Of a stretch of DNA of 15,313 bases, positions 7,369 through 14,301 are shown in pieces; position 1 is the first letter of the stretch; each line of letters begins with the position of its first letter. The position numbers were made by a program, and so were the translations under genes. The notes beneath the pieces were generated by a model. That model saw only the letters and a list, made by a program, of their open reading frames with translations. It searched no databases and had not been told where the DNA came from. The stretch comes from Neisseriaceae bacterium (GTDB lineage: Bacteria > Pseudomonadota > Gammaproteobacteria > Burkholderiales > UBA11063), in NCBI GenBank assembly GCA_027371515.1, contig DAHXMX010000011.1, forward strand, positions 1 to 15,313. The letters are read 5' to 3'.

Positions 7369-8085
7369 TTATTTCCTAAATAAATTCAAAAAATTATTAT
7401 TACTAATTTGTACTACCTTAACTACATCAATATTATAATATGTAGCTAAAAGTGTTGCATATTTGTCACAATCGCTACTAACTGATACGCTATTACCTAA
7501 ATACGGCATATATGGGGCATCGCTCTCTAAGATAATATGTTCAATATTTATATTTAAAATATTTTTATTTATTAGCGTTGGTTTACTAATCAATCCACCG
7601 ATTCCAAGGTATAAACCTAACTTGGTAATATTGTTTGCGATTATTTGATTAGCATTATATGCATGAAAAACACCTTTATGGATATTATGTTTTTTTAACA
7701 GACTGATTGCTTCGTTATATGCTTTAACACAATGGATAATTACCCCAAGATTATATTTTTTTGCTAATTGCAATTGTAGCTCAAAAATCTTTAATTGATA
7801 AGCAAAATTAGATTTTAATTTATCTAAGCCAATCTCACCAATACAATCCGGACTATATTTTATTATATTATTTTCAAGTATGCGTATTATATGCTCAGAA
7901 TAATTATTAACTTCCCAAGGGTGAATCCCTAAAGCTATTTTATATTCTGGATGATAATTCCTTATTTTAAATAGCTGCTCCCACTCCAAATGATTAATTG
8001 CAACTACTAATCTTGGTCTTTGATAATCCTCATTATTATATAACACACTATTTAAATGACAGTGAGAATCATATACTAATGTCAT
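7369..8085 (-). CDS. TatD family metal-dependent hydrolase (putative DNase)
   Basis: 238 residues of an amidohydrolase-type TIM barrel, a little short for TatD proteins (about 255-265). All expected metal ligands are present: DSHCH (Asp6, His8, His10), GEIG (Glu84), IIHC (His118), VFHAY (His141) and ESDAPY (Asp189), plus GIHPW (53-57). Family members are 3'-5' exonucleases or phosphodiesterases; which substrate this divergent one uses cannot be told. The C-terminal stretch after SDAPYMP is shortened and lacks a clear R-x-x-x-N-E-P segment, the likeliest source of the missing length. It overlaps the end of the DUF1841 gene by 17 nt and ends 1 nt before nusB, so it sits inside the primase operon. 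Confidence 0.87.
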   Translation of the reverse strand: MTLVYDSHCHLNSVLYNNEDYQRPRLVVAINHLEWEQLFKIRNYHPEYKIALGIHPWEVNNYSEHIIRILENNIIKYSPDCIGEIGLDKLKSNFAYQLKIFELQLQLAKKYNLGVIIHCVKAYNEAISLLKKHNIHKGVFHAYNANQIIANNITKLGLYLGIGGLISKPTLINKNILNINIEHIILESDAPYMPYLGNSVSVSSDCDKYATLLATYYNIDVVKVVQISNNNFLNLFRK

Positions 8086-8509
8086 GTATTTTGGCTTTTA
8101 AACAGTTAAAATACATATTAACATCTGGAGTTTGTTGATTTTTTTGGGCATGCCAAATCATTTCTCCTAAACAATCTATCATTGTGTGTTCCGTTTCATG
8201 TAAATCACCATTCTTTTCATAAATTTCTTTATATAATTTATTTATCCCAAATGGTTGATCAATGGATAACTGTTCATAAATTGTAATATGCAAACTCATA
8301 TGTAGAAATGGATTCGTAACCCCACTATCTACGTTACATTGATAATCAAGGCATTTATTTTTATTAGCAAGAATGTTATGATATTCTGGGTGCTCTAAAA
8401 TGACACGAAACGCTATTTTTTCCATATCAGTTAGTGGTTCTTTATTTTTACCTTTAGTATAGGTATTATAAAAAAAGATACGCACATCTTCAATGCTAGG
8501 ATTAAACAT
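8069..8509 (-). CDS. DUF1841 family protein
   Basis: 146 residues, cytoplasmic, no signal peptide. It is recognisable as DUF1841 by the start MFNPS, by HPEYH (40-44), by NPFLHMSLHITIYEQ (66-80) followed by IDQPFGI, and by the pattern His104-x3-His108 with CLGEMIW (113-119). The many conserved His, Glu and Cys residues suggest metal binding, but no function is known. I chose the ATG at 8509 because the family starts with MFNPS and a GGAACG ribosome-site-like sequence precedes it; an in-frame ATG at 8530 would add seven residues. The family is mainly found in beta- and some gammaproteobacteria, which helps place the organism. It is the first gene of the nusB-dnaG run, 61 bp downstream of the POT transporter gene, with no convincing promoter in that gap. 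Confidence 0.85.
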   Translation of the reverse strand: MFNPSIEDVRIFFYNTYTKGKNKEPLTDMEKIAFRVILEHPEYHNILANKNKCLDYQCNVDSGVTNPFLHMSLHITIYEQLSIDQPFGINKLYKEIYEKNGDLHETEHTMIDCLGEMIWHAQKNQQTPDVNMYFNCLKAKIHDISI

Positions 8510-8570
8510 AATTAACGTTCCATTGTACAAATGATTTTAAGATTATTAAAATTAATGTAATAATGCATAT

Positions 8571-9872
8571 TTATTTGGCATCAATTATTTGTTCGATTTT
8601 ACGATTAGTTATTAGATGTAATATAGCAAATATAATACATATACCAATAACCCATTTAAACATTAAAGCTGGGTTGACATTCTCTGTCATAGCGCCAAAT
8701 TCACCACCTAAATAAGCTCCAATTGCCCATGAAATAGACATATTAATTGATACAAGTATTGCAGACCATCCTTCAGCTGCAAATGTAGTTGCTCCGCTTA
8801 ATAAAACCGGAATTGTTATTAATTCACTAATAGCAAATATTACATAGAACATAATTAAGTACCAAGCGCTACCTATATAATGAGGATTTATTCCTATTTG
8901 TGTGACAAATGGAAGCAATGCCAAGCACGCTAAAGCAAGCAATATATATCCTAAACTTAATTTATAACTTAATGTGAAATTAAATTTGGTTTTTGTATCT
9001 AATTTTTGATATATAACAGCAATCATCGGTGCAAATAATACAATAAAAACACTGTACATACCATATAACCATGTTGCAGGGAAACGCCATCCAAATATAG
9101 CTCGGTCAATGTTTTTATCTGCGTATATTGTTAATAGACCATATGGTAGAGCATAAATTATATTCCAGAAGATATTACTAATACATAAAATGATATATGT
9201 CCAAAATCTTATGGTTTCAGCTTTTGTCCATGGGGTTTTCTTAAGTTTATTGCTACTATGTGCTAAATTACCAACTGATTTGAGACTTTTATTTTTGACT
9301 AAAAGAAAATTTGTTATGGCAATAGCTAGACCAAATGCTGCCATTCCAAACGCTACGCTATAACCATAAGTTTCAGATACTATACCTGAAACTATTGGAC
9401 CAATTAGGCCTCCGATATTAATTGCCATATAAAATATAGCAAAACCAGCTTCTTTATTTGCTTCATCGTGACGGCTATAAAATTCACCAACCATTGCGCT
9501 AATTGCAGGTTTCATTAATCCGCAACCTATAATTAACAATCCAAGACCTATTATCAGTGTGGCTTCACCATGAAAAGCTAATACTCCATGCCCGCACATC
9601 ATAATTGCTGAACCAATTAATATTGAAGATTTACGACCTAGTATTTTATCTGCAATCCAACCACCAATTAATGGTGAAACGTATATTAATGCACCATACA
9701 CTCCAGTAAGACGCATTGCTTGTGCTTCTGTCCAGCCTAGTCCACCATGATTAATTGCTGCAGAGGCATATAAAACTAAAATTGCTTGCATGGTATAGAA
9801 ACTATATCGTTCCCACATCTCAATGCTTGAAAGATCTATTACTCCGCGAGGGTGGTTTTTGAATATTTTCAT
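8571..9872 (-). CDS. POT/PTR2 family proton-coupled peptide transporter, 12-helix form
   Basis: 433 residues of a major facilitator protein. POT hallmarks are E18-x-x-E21-R22 in helix 1 (proton-coupling motif), the DKILGR loop after helix 2, LMKPAISAMVGEFY in helix 4 with its conserved Lys121, and FYMAINIGG (147-155) in helix 5. Such proteins import di- and tripeptides with protons across the inner membrane. It is shorter than typical bacterial POTs (about 490-500) because the segment between helices 6 and 7 (about 193-220) is a short polar loop with no room for the two extra helices HA and HB. In helix 7 the usual FWxxFEQ is replaced by FWNIIYALP, and the helix 8 NP motif is absent, so substrate preference may differ from model peptide transporters. 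It has its own strong ribosome site. The divergent 196-bp region holds TATAAT-like boxes on this strand but no good -35. Confidence 0.85.
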   Translation of the reverse strand: MKIFKNHPRGVIDLSSIEMWERYSFYTMQAILVLYASAAINHGGLGWTEAQAMRLTGVYGALIYVSPLIGGWIADKILGRKSSILIGSAIMMCGHGVLAFHGEATLIIGLGLLIIGCGLMKPAISAMVGEFYSRHDEANKEAGFAIFYMAINIGGLIGPIVSGIVSETYGYSVAFGMAAFGLAIAITNFLLVKNKSLKSVGNLAHSSNKLKKTPWTKAETIRFWTYIILCISNIFWNIIYALPYGLLTIYADKNIDRAIFGWRFPATWLYGMYSVFIVLFAPMIAVIYQKLDTKTKFNFTLSYKLSLGYILLALACLALLPFVTQIGINPHYIGSAWYLIMFYVIFAISELITIPVLLSGATTFAAEGWSAILVSINMSISWAIGAYLGGEFGAMTENVNPALMFKWVIGICIIFAILHLITNRKIEQIIDAK

Positions 9873-9878
9873 TATAAT

Positions 9879-9884
9879 ACCTCC
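9879..9884 (-). promoter_or_regulatory. Strong Shine-Dalgarno site of the POT gene
   Basis: GGAGGT on the minus strand lies 6 nt before the ATG at 9872. It is the only full-consensus ribosome site noticed in the window; most other genes here have weak AAAGA-type sites. Confidence 0.85.
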
Positions 9885-9993
9885 AGTTTTTTAGTCATTA
9901 TATAGTGTTTGAATATGTATTATATTATAAAAAAATAAATTAATGATTATTTTTTATTGTGGTAATTAATGAATATTATTGTAATATAAGTTT

Positions 9994-10022
9994 TTTACAA
10001 GTGCATAAAGTGTTAAAATAAT
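9994..10022 (+). promoter_or_regulatory. Probable promoter of the ssb-hemJ-thioesterase operon
   Basis: TTTACA (9994-9999, 5 of 6 to -35) and AATAAT (10017-10022, 5 of 6 to -10) are separated by 17 bp. Transcription would start near 10029, leaving a leader of about 40 nt with the ribosome site TAGGGG (10053-10058) before the ssb ATG. The DNA is very AT-rich, so chance matches are likely. Confidence 0.55.
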
Positions 10023-10068
10023 GCAATAAATAAAATTATTAATTACTTAAAGTAGGGGTATATTTAAA

Positions 10069-10497
10069 ATGAAAAAAATAATTATCACTGGCAATGTAGG
10101 TCGTGACCCAGAGTTAAGAGCAGATCAAAATGGTAATCAATTTGCTACATTTTCAGTAGGGGTATCAGTAGGAACTAAGCAAAACCCAAAAACTGATTGG
10201 GTAGAGGTTACGTGTAACGGTAAGCTATTTGATGTTGCGCGCAACTATGTAAAGAAAGGATCTAAATTATTAATTGAAGGTTTTCCTAGTGTAAACGCTT
10301 ATATTAATAAAGATAATAAAGCAATTGGTACATTACGTGTGAATGCTAGTAATTTTGAATTTTTAGGACGCCGTGAAGATGAATCAATTGATAATAATCA
10401 ATCAAACCAATCATTAAGTTCTGTGTATGATTTACCTGATACAGATTCTGGTGTTCCTAGTATAAGTAGTGATGAGTTGAATTCAATTCCGTTTTGA
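10069..10497 (+). CDS. ssb: Single-stranded DNA-binding protein
   Basis: 142 residues with one OB-fold: ITGNVGRDPELR (about 6-17), the TDWVEVTCNGKLFDVARNYV strand-helix segment (about 44-63), KKGSKLLIEG (64-73) and a final strand ending FEFLGRR near residue 103. A flexible Asn/Ser/Asp-rich linker leads to a C-terminal tip ending DELNSIPF, matching the I-P-F end through which SSB recruits replication and repair proteins. The usual run of consecutive acidic residues before IPF is diluted here. It is shorter than E. coli SSB (178) and may be a second, accessory SSB or the main one; this window cannot decide. It heads an operon with hemJ starting 2 nt after its stop. Confidence 0.9.
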   Translation: MKKIIITGNVGRDPELRADQNGNQFATFSVGVSVGTKQNPKTDWVEVTCNGKLFDVARNYVKKGSKLLIEGFPSVNAYINKDNKAIGTLRVNASNFEFLGRREDESIDNNQSNQSLSSVYDLPDTDSGVPSISSDELNSIPF

Positions 10498-10499
10498 TT

Positions 10500-10952
10500 A
10501 TGTCAACTTTTATAAATTGTTATCCGCATCTTTATGCGTGGATTAAGATTGTACATATTGTTGCAATGGTAAGCTGGTTTGCTGGATTGTTTTATTTGCC
10601 ACGCTTATTTGTATATCATGCAATGACTAAAAATGAAATTAGTAATACTCAGTTTAAAATCATGGAGCATAAATTATTTTGGTATATTATGACTCCTGCT
10701 GGATTTGTTACTATTTTGATGGGTGAAATTCTTGCCCATGGTTTTGGTTTTCATGGTTTATGGTTACATCTTAAGGTTATGTGCGTTGCTTTGCTAGTTG
10801 TTTATCATATTTATTGCTTTAAATTAATGGATGATTTTGCAAAAGATTGTAATCAAAAGAGTCATAAGTGGTTCCGTTTATTTAATGAAATACCAACTGT
10901 TTTATTGATTTTATGTGTTATATTCGTAGTGTTGAAACCTGGTGTAAATTAA
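10500..10952 (+). CDS. hemJ: Protoporphyrinogen IX oxidase HemJ
   Basis: 150 residues, an inner membrane protein with about four helices (near 13-33, 57-79, 84-105 and 124-146). HemJ converts protoporphyrinogen IX to protoporphyrin IX in haem synthesis and is the common form of this enzyme in proteobacteria. Signatures are VHIVAMVSWFAGLFYLPRLF (residues 18-37, with the haem-ligand candidate His19), FKIMEHKLFWYIMTPAG, WLHLK, and the C-terminal HKWFRLFNEIPTVLL. The ATG at 10500 is preferred over an in-frame TTG at 10494 that lies inside ssb. The stop is followed directly by the thioesterase ATG. Confidence 0.93.
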   Translation: MSTFINCYPHLYAWIKIVHIVAMVSWFAGLFYLPRLFVYHAMTKNEISNTQFKIMEHKLFWYIMTPAGFVTILMGEILAHGFGFHGLWLHLKVMCVALLVVYHIYCFKLMDDFAKDCNQKSHKWFRLFNEIPTVLLILCVIFVVLKPGVN

Positions 10953-11384
10953 ATGATTTATAAGAAAACTATTGAGGTAAGATGGTCTGATATTGATGCT
11001 AATATGCATTTAACTCATACTGCATATGCAACTTTTGCTACGCATACTCGTGTTGAGTGGATGAAATCAATTGGTTGTAGTATTAGTGATTTATTAAAGC
11101 TTAATTATAGTGCTGTATTGCTAAAAGAGCAGACGGAATATTTTCGTGAAATATTATTAAGTGAAGTAGTGACGGTTGATTTATTTTTTGCTGGCGAATC
11201 AAAAGATAATTCTCGTTGGAAGTTTATACATAAATTATATAATACACGTGGTAGTTTGGCTGCACTACATACAGTATATGGCGCTTGGATTAATATGAAT
11301 ACACGTAGAATATCACCACCACCACAAATTTTATTAGATAGCTTAAAAAATCTGGAACGTACAAATAATTTTGAAATACTTTGA
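10953..11384 (+). CDS. Hot-dog fold acyl-CoA thioesterase (4HBT/YbgC-like)
   Basis: 143 residues of the 4-hydroxybenzoyl-CoA thioesterase superfamily. The motif WSDIDANMHLTHTAYATF (11-28) carries the catalytic-type Asp15 before the hot-dog helix. A later RWKFIHKLYN strand and a GAWINMNTRR strand complete the fold. It would hydrolyse an acyl-CoA thioester in the cytoplasm; chain length and pathway are unknown. The start codon directly abuts the hemJ stop (TAAATG), so it is certainly in the ssb-hemJ transcript, though no functional link is evident. It ends 7 nt from the convergent CDF exporter stop, with no clear intrinsic terminator in between. Confidence 0.85.
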   Translation: MIYKKTIEVRWSDIDANMHLTHTAYATFATHTRVEWMKSIGCSISDLLKLNYSAVLLKEQTEYFREILLSEVVTVDLFFAGESKDNSRWKFIHKLYNTRGSLAALHTVYGAWINMNTRRISPPPQILLDSLKNLERTNNFEIL

Positions 11385-11391
11385 ATTATAT

Positions 11392-12366
11392 TTAACTATC
11401 ACAATTTTTGATAGGTGTGTTGTTGTGACAAAATTCATGTTGTAATGTAATGTGGTGTATATTATGTTTAGTAATCAACATATGTTGAGCTTCTGAGAGT
11501 ATTGCGCCCCATTCATTAGGGCATTTTATAATCAAATGTGCTGATAAAGCAGTTTGATTAGTTGACATATACCAAATATGTAGGTCGTGAATTTCTAGCA
11601 CGCCGTTTATTGTTTCCAGATCTTGTCCAACTTGTTCATAATTAATATAATCAGGTACACCACCCATTAGTACAATAATTGAGTGTTTAATAAGATTAAA
11701 ATTAGAAACTATTAATATTATAATTACAATAAGAGATAGTAGTGGATCTGCTAGATTAAAGCCAGTGTAATAAATAATCACTCCGGCAACTATTGCGATA
11801 ATTGATGCTAATACATCTCCTAGGGTATGAATTAGTACAGCTTTTATATTTAGTGAGTTTTGAGCTTTTGATAGTAAATAAGCCACAATTAGATTAACAA
11901 TAAGTCCGATGCTTGCAATAATAAATAAACCGATACTATTAATTGTGATTGGTTTAAAAAAGCGTGTGATAACTTCAATTAATAACCCAATAGTTAAAAT
12001 AAGAGTAAAAATAGCGTTAATTAATGAGCCAATTGCTTCTGCCTTACCATAACCATAGGTAAGAATATTGTTTGCTGCTTTTTGACTGATTTTATTAGCG
12101 AATATAGCAATTAAAAGTCCAATTGAGTCAGTTAACATATGCAACGCATCACTTTTTAAAGCAATCGAATTTGTGATATAGCCACCAATGGCTTCAATAA
12201 TTGTAAAGCATGTGCTGATTAAGAAGCAAAAAGTTAATATTTGATTGTTTTGGTTACGAAAATTATTGCTATAGCCATGTTTATGATAATTGTGATTATA
12301 ATGATTGAAATCATTATGAGGTAATTCGGTGCTATTGTTGTTATGATCTAAGTACTTAGCACTCAT
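11392..12366 (-). CDS. CDF family zinc/cadmium exporter (ZitB/CzcD-like)
   Basis: 324 residues: a His-rich cytoplasmic N-terminus (six His among residues 1-30), six membrane helices (about 43-235) and a C-terminal cytoplasmic domain. The transport site is H76-x3-D80 in helix 2 and H180-x3-D184 in helix 5, the HD-HD arrangement of Zn2+/Cd2+ exporters such as ZitB. TYGYGKAEAIGSLINA (103-118) is a family signature. The C-terminal domain has HDLHIWYMS and several His residues, as in metal-sensing CDF tails. It exports metal from the cytoplasm in exchange for protons. It is the last gene of the bamE-dapB-nadB-fdx run, starting 4 nt after the fdx stop with a weak ribosome site. No metal-responsive operator was seen. 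Confidence 0.92.
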   Translation of the reverse strand: MSAKYLDHNNNSTELPHNDFNHYNHNYHKHGYSNNFRNQNNQILTFCFLISTCFTIIEAIGGYITNSIALKSDALHMLTDSIGLLIAIFANKISQKAANNILTYGYGKAEAIGSLINAIFTLILTIGLLIEVITRFFKPITINSIGLFIIASIGLIVNLIVAYLLSKAQNSLNIKAVLIHTLGDVLASIIAIVAGVIIYYTGFNLADPLLSLIVIIILIVSNFNLIKHSIIVLMGGVPDYINYEQVGQDLETINGVLEIHDLHIWYMSTNQTALSAHLIIKCPNEWGAILSEAQHMLITKHNIHHITLQHEFCHNNTPIKNCDS

Positions 12367-12370
12367 TTAT

Positions 12371-12706
12371 TTATCTTTCTTTGGCATGATTGATTGTGTA
12401 TTTAGGTAATTCGATAATCAAGTCACTATCTGCGACAATGGCCTGACAAGATAGCCTAGATGTTGAGGTTAGACCCCAAGCACGATCTAGTAAATCTTCT
12501 TCTAATTCATCCATTTCATTAAGCGATTGATATCCTTTTTTTATAATCACATGACAAGTAGTGCAAGCACATGCCATATCACAAGCATGCTCAATCTCTA
12601 TTTTATGTTTTAATAATTGTTTACAGATATTGACACCTGGTGTTGCTTCAAATTCTATTCCGTTTGGGCAAATATCATCATGAGGTAATACTTTTATTGT
12701 TGGCAT
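12371..12706 (-). CDS. fdx: Isc-type [2Fe-2S] ferredoxin
   Basis: 111 residues, matching E. coli Fdx in length and ligand spacing: Cys42, Cys48, Cys51 and Cys87, plus the additional Cys46. Further signatures are HACDMACACTTCHV (40-53), DELEEDLLDRAWGLT (66-80), SRLSCQA (83-89) and the C-terminal LPKYTINHAKE. Isc ferredoxin supplies electrons for Fe-S cluster assembly on IscU. In most proteobacteria fdx lies in iscRSUA-hscBA-fdx; here it overlaps the 3' end of nadB by 13 nt and precedes a zinc exporter. Fpr at 837-1613 is a plausible reductase for it. Confidence 0.95.
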   Translation of the reverse strand: MPTIKVLPHDDICPNGIEFEATPGVNICKQLLKHKIEIEHACDMACACTTCHVIIKKGYQSLNEMDELEEDLLDRAWGLTSTSRLSCQAIVADSDLIIELPKYTINHAKER

Positions 12707-14301
12707 TGATTTTCTTTCTTTAGATAGTTTATGTCAAGTATCGTATCTACTGCAATATCATTTGTATTTGGATAGTTTTGGCTATAATGTAATCCACGGC
12801 TTTCTTTTCTTCTTAATGCTGATTCAACAATAAGACGAGCATTAATTAATAGGTTTCTAAGTTCAATTAGATTTGCACTTAACTTGAAGTTAGAGTAATA
12901 CTCATGTACTTCTTGTTCTAATAAATTAATTCGATGTAATGCTCGTTCTAAACGTTTATTAGTACGTACTATCCCAACATAATCCCACATTGTTCTACGT
13001 AATTCATCCCAATTATGAGAGATAATAATTTCTTCATCATTATTGGTAATTAATGATTCATCCCAATTGGGAAGTTCGATTTTTTCTGAGTTATATTGTT
13101 GCTGTAAAATATCAGTTACACAATTTTGACCAATAACTAAGCATTCAAGCAATGAATTACTAGCTAAACGATTAGCTCCATGTAAGCCAGTATGTGCGCA
13201 CTCGCCAACTGCATATAGATTTTGTATATTAGTACGCCCTTGTAAATTTGTTACGATACCACCACAAGTATAGTGTGCAGCTGGAACAACCGGTATTGCT
13301 TCTTGTGTAATATCAATACCTAATGATTTACATTTTGAATATATATTAGGGAAATGCTCTTTAATTAAAGAGGTTGGTTTATAAGAAATGTCTAGATAAA
13401 CATAGTCTAAACCTTGTTTTTTCATTTCAAAATCAATTGCACGTGCTACTATATCACGTGGGGCAAGTTCAAGACGACTATCATGGTCTAACATAAAGCG
13501 TTTTCCATTTGGTAGTTTTAATATTCCACCTTCACCGCGAACTGCTTCCGAGATTAAAAATGATTTAGCTTGAGGGTGATATAAGCAAGTTGGATGAAAT
13601 TGAATAAATTCCATATTGGCGATTTTAGCTCCAACTCTATAAGCCATAGCAATACCATCGCCAGTTGCTACATCTGGATTAGTGGTGTATAAATATACTT
13701 TCCCTGCACCACCGCTAGCTAAAATGGTATTTTGACCACTGATAGTTATAATTTGGTTATTTAAACGATTAAAAGCATATAAACCATAGCATTGATTACT
13801 ATCTCTTTGGATTTTATTACCCATAATTAAGTCTATAGCCACATGGTTTTCATATATTTTGATATATGGATGAGATAGAACTTTGCGAACTAATGTATTT
13901 ATAATAGCCGCTCCGGTTGCATCTGCAACATGCAGTATGCGTCTAAATTTATGTCCACCTTCTTTAGTTAGGTGAAATCCAGTTGAATTGTTGTTATCAA
14001 TATCAAAATTCACTCCCATTTCAGTTAGCCATTTAATTGCTTGGGATGCGTTTTGGATAATATATTGAACGGCATCTTTATTACATAATCCTGCACCAGC
14101 AATTAATGTATCTTCAATATGACTGTCGATGGAGTCATTATCATCTATGACTGCTGCAATTCCACCTTGTGCATAAAATGAATTACATTCGTGCAATTTT
14201 TTTTTGGTTAGAATTGCAACTGATTGTTTATTATTTGCGAGTTTTAATGCTATAGAAAGTCCTGCTAGACCACTTCCTACTATAATTACATCATATTTCA
14301 T
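12694..14301 (-). CDS. nadB: L-aspartate oxidase
   Basis: 535 residues, close to E. coli NadB (540). This FAD flavoprotein oxidises L-aspartate to iminoaspartate, which NadA condenses into quinolinate for NAD synthesis. The FAD-binding VGSGLAGLS lies at residues 8-16, and AQGGIAA at 44-50. Active-site segments follow: TKEGGHKFRR (Glu114 region), FHPT (His236), RGEGG (255-259), PRDIVARA (Arg282), AAHYTCGGI (His343) and GLHGANRLASNSLLE (Arg378). The C-terminal helical domain with RKESRGLHY is present. It overlaps dapB upstream (ATGA, 14298-14301) and fdx downstream. nadA and nadC are not in the window. Confidence 0.96.
   Translation of the reverse strand: MKYDVIIVGSGLAGLSIALKLANNKQSVAILTKKKLHECNSFYAQGGIAAVIDDNDSIDSHIEDTLIAGAGLCNKDAVQYIIQNASQAIKWLTEMGVNFDIDNNNSTGFHLTKEGGHKFRRILHVADATGAAIINTLVRKVLSHPYIKIYENHVAIDLIMGNKIQRDSNQCYGLYAFNRLNNQIITISGQNTILASGGAGKVYLYTTNPDVATGDGIAMAYRVGAKIANMEFIQFHPTCLYHPQAKSFLISEAVRGEGGILKLPNGKRFMLDHDSRLELAPRDIVARAIDFEMKKQGLDYVYLDISYKPTSLIKEHFPNIYSKCKSLGIDITQEAIPVVPAAHYTCGGIVTNLQGRTNIQNLYAVGECAHTGLHGANRLASNSLLECLVIGQNCVTDILQQQYNSEKIELPNWDESLITNNDEEIIISHNWDELRRTMWDYVGIVRTNKRLERALHRINLLEQEVHEYYSNFKLSANLIELRNLLINARLIVESALRRKESRGLHYSQNYPNTNDIAVDTILDINYLKKENQCQQ

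Noticed and set aside
7463..7648. Open frame of 61 codons on the + strand
   Set aside because: Antisense to the TatD-family gene, whose metal ligands are all intact; no independent support.
9897..9929. TATAAT boxes on the minus strand upstream of the POT gene
   Set aside because: Two perfect -10 hexamers exist (9897-9902 and 9924-9929), but neither has a -35 resembling TTGACA at normal spacing.
10494..10499. TTG start for HemJ inside ssb
   Set aside because: An ATG two codons later, 2 nt after the ssb stop, is the simpler start.
11396..11414. Hairpin CTATCA/TGATAG as a terminator between the convergent thioesterase and CDF genes
   Set aside because: Only six AT-rich pairs, located inside the CDF coding end, and no T tract on either strand.
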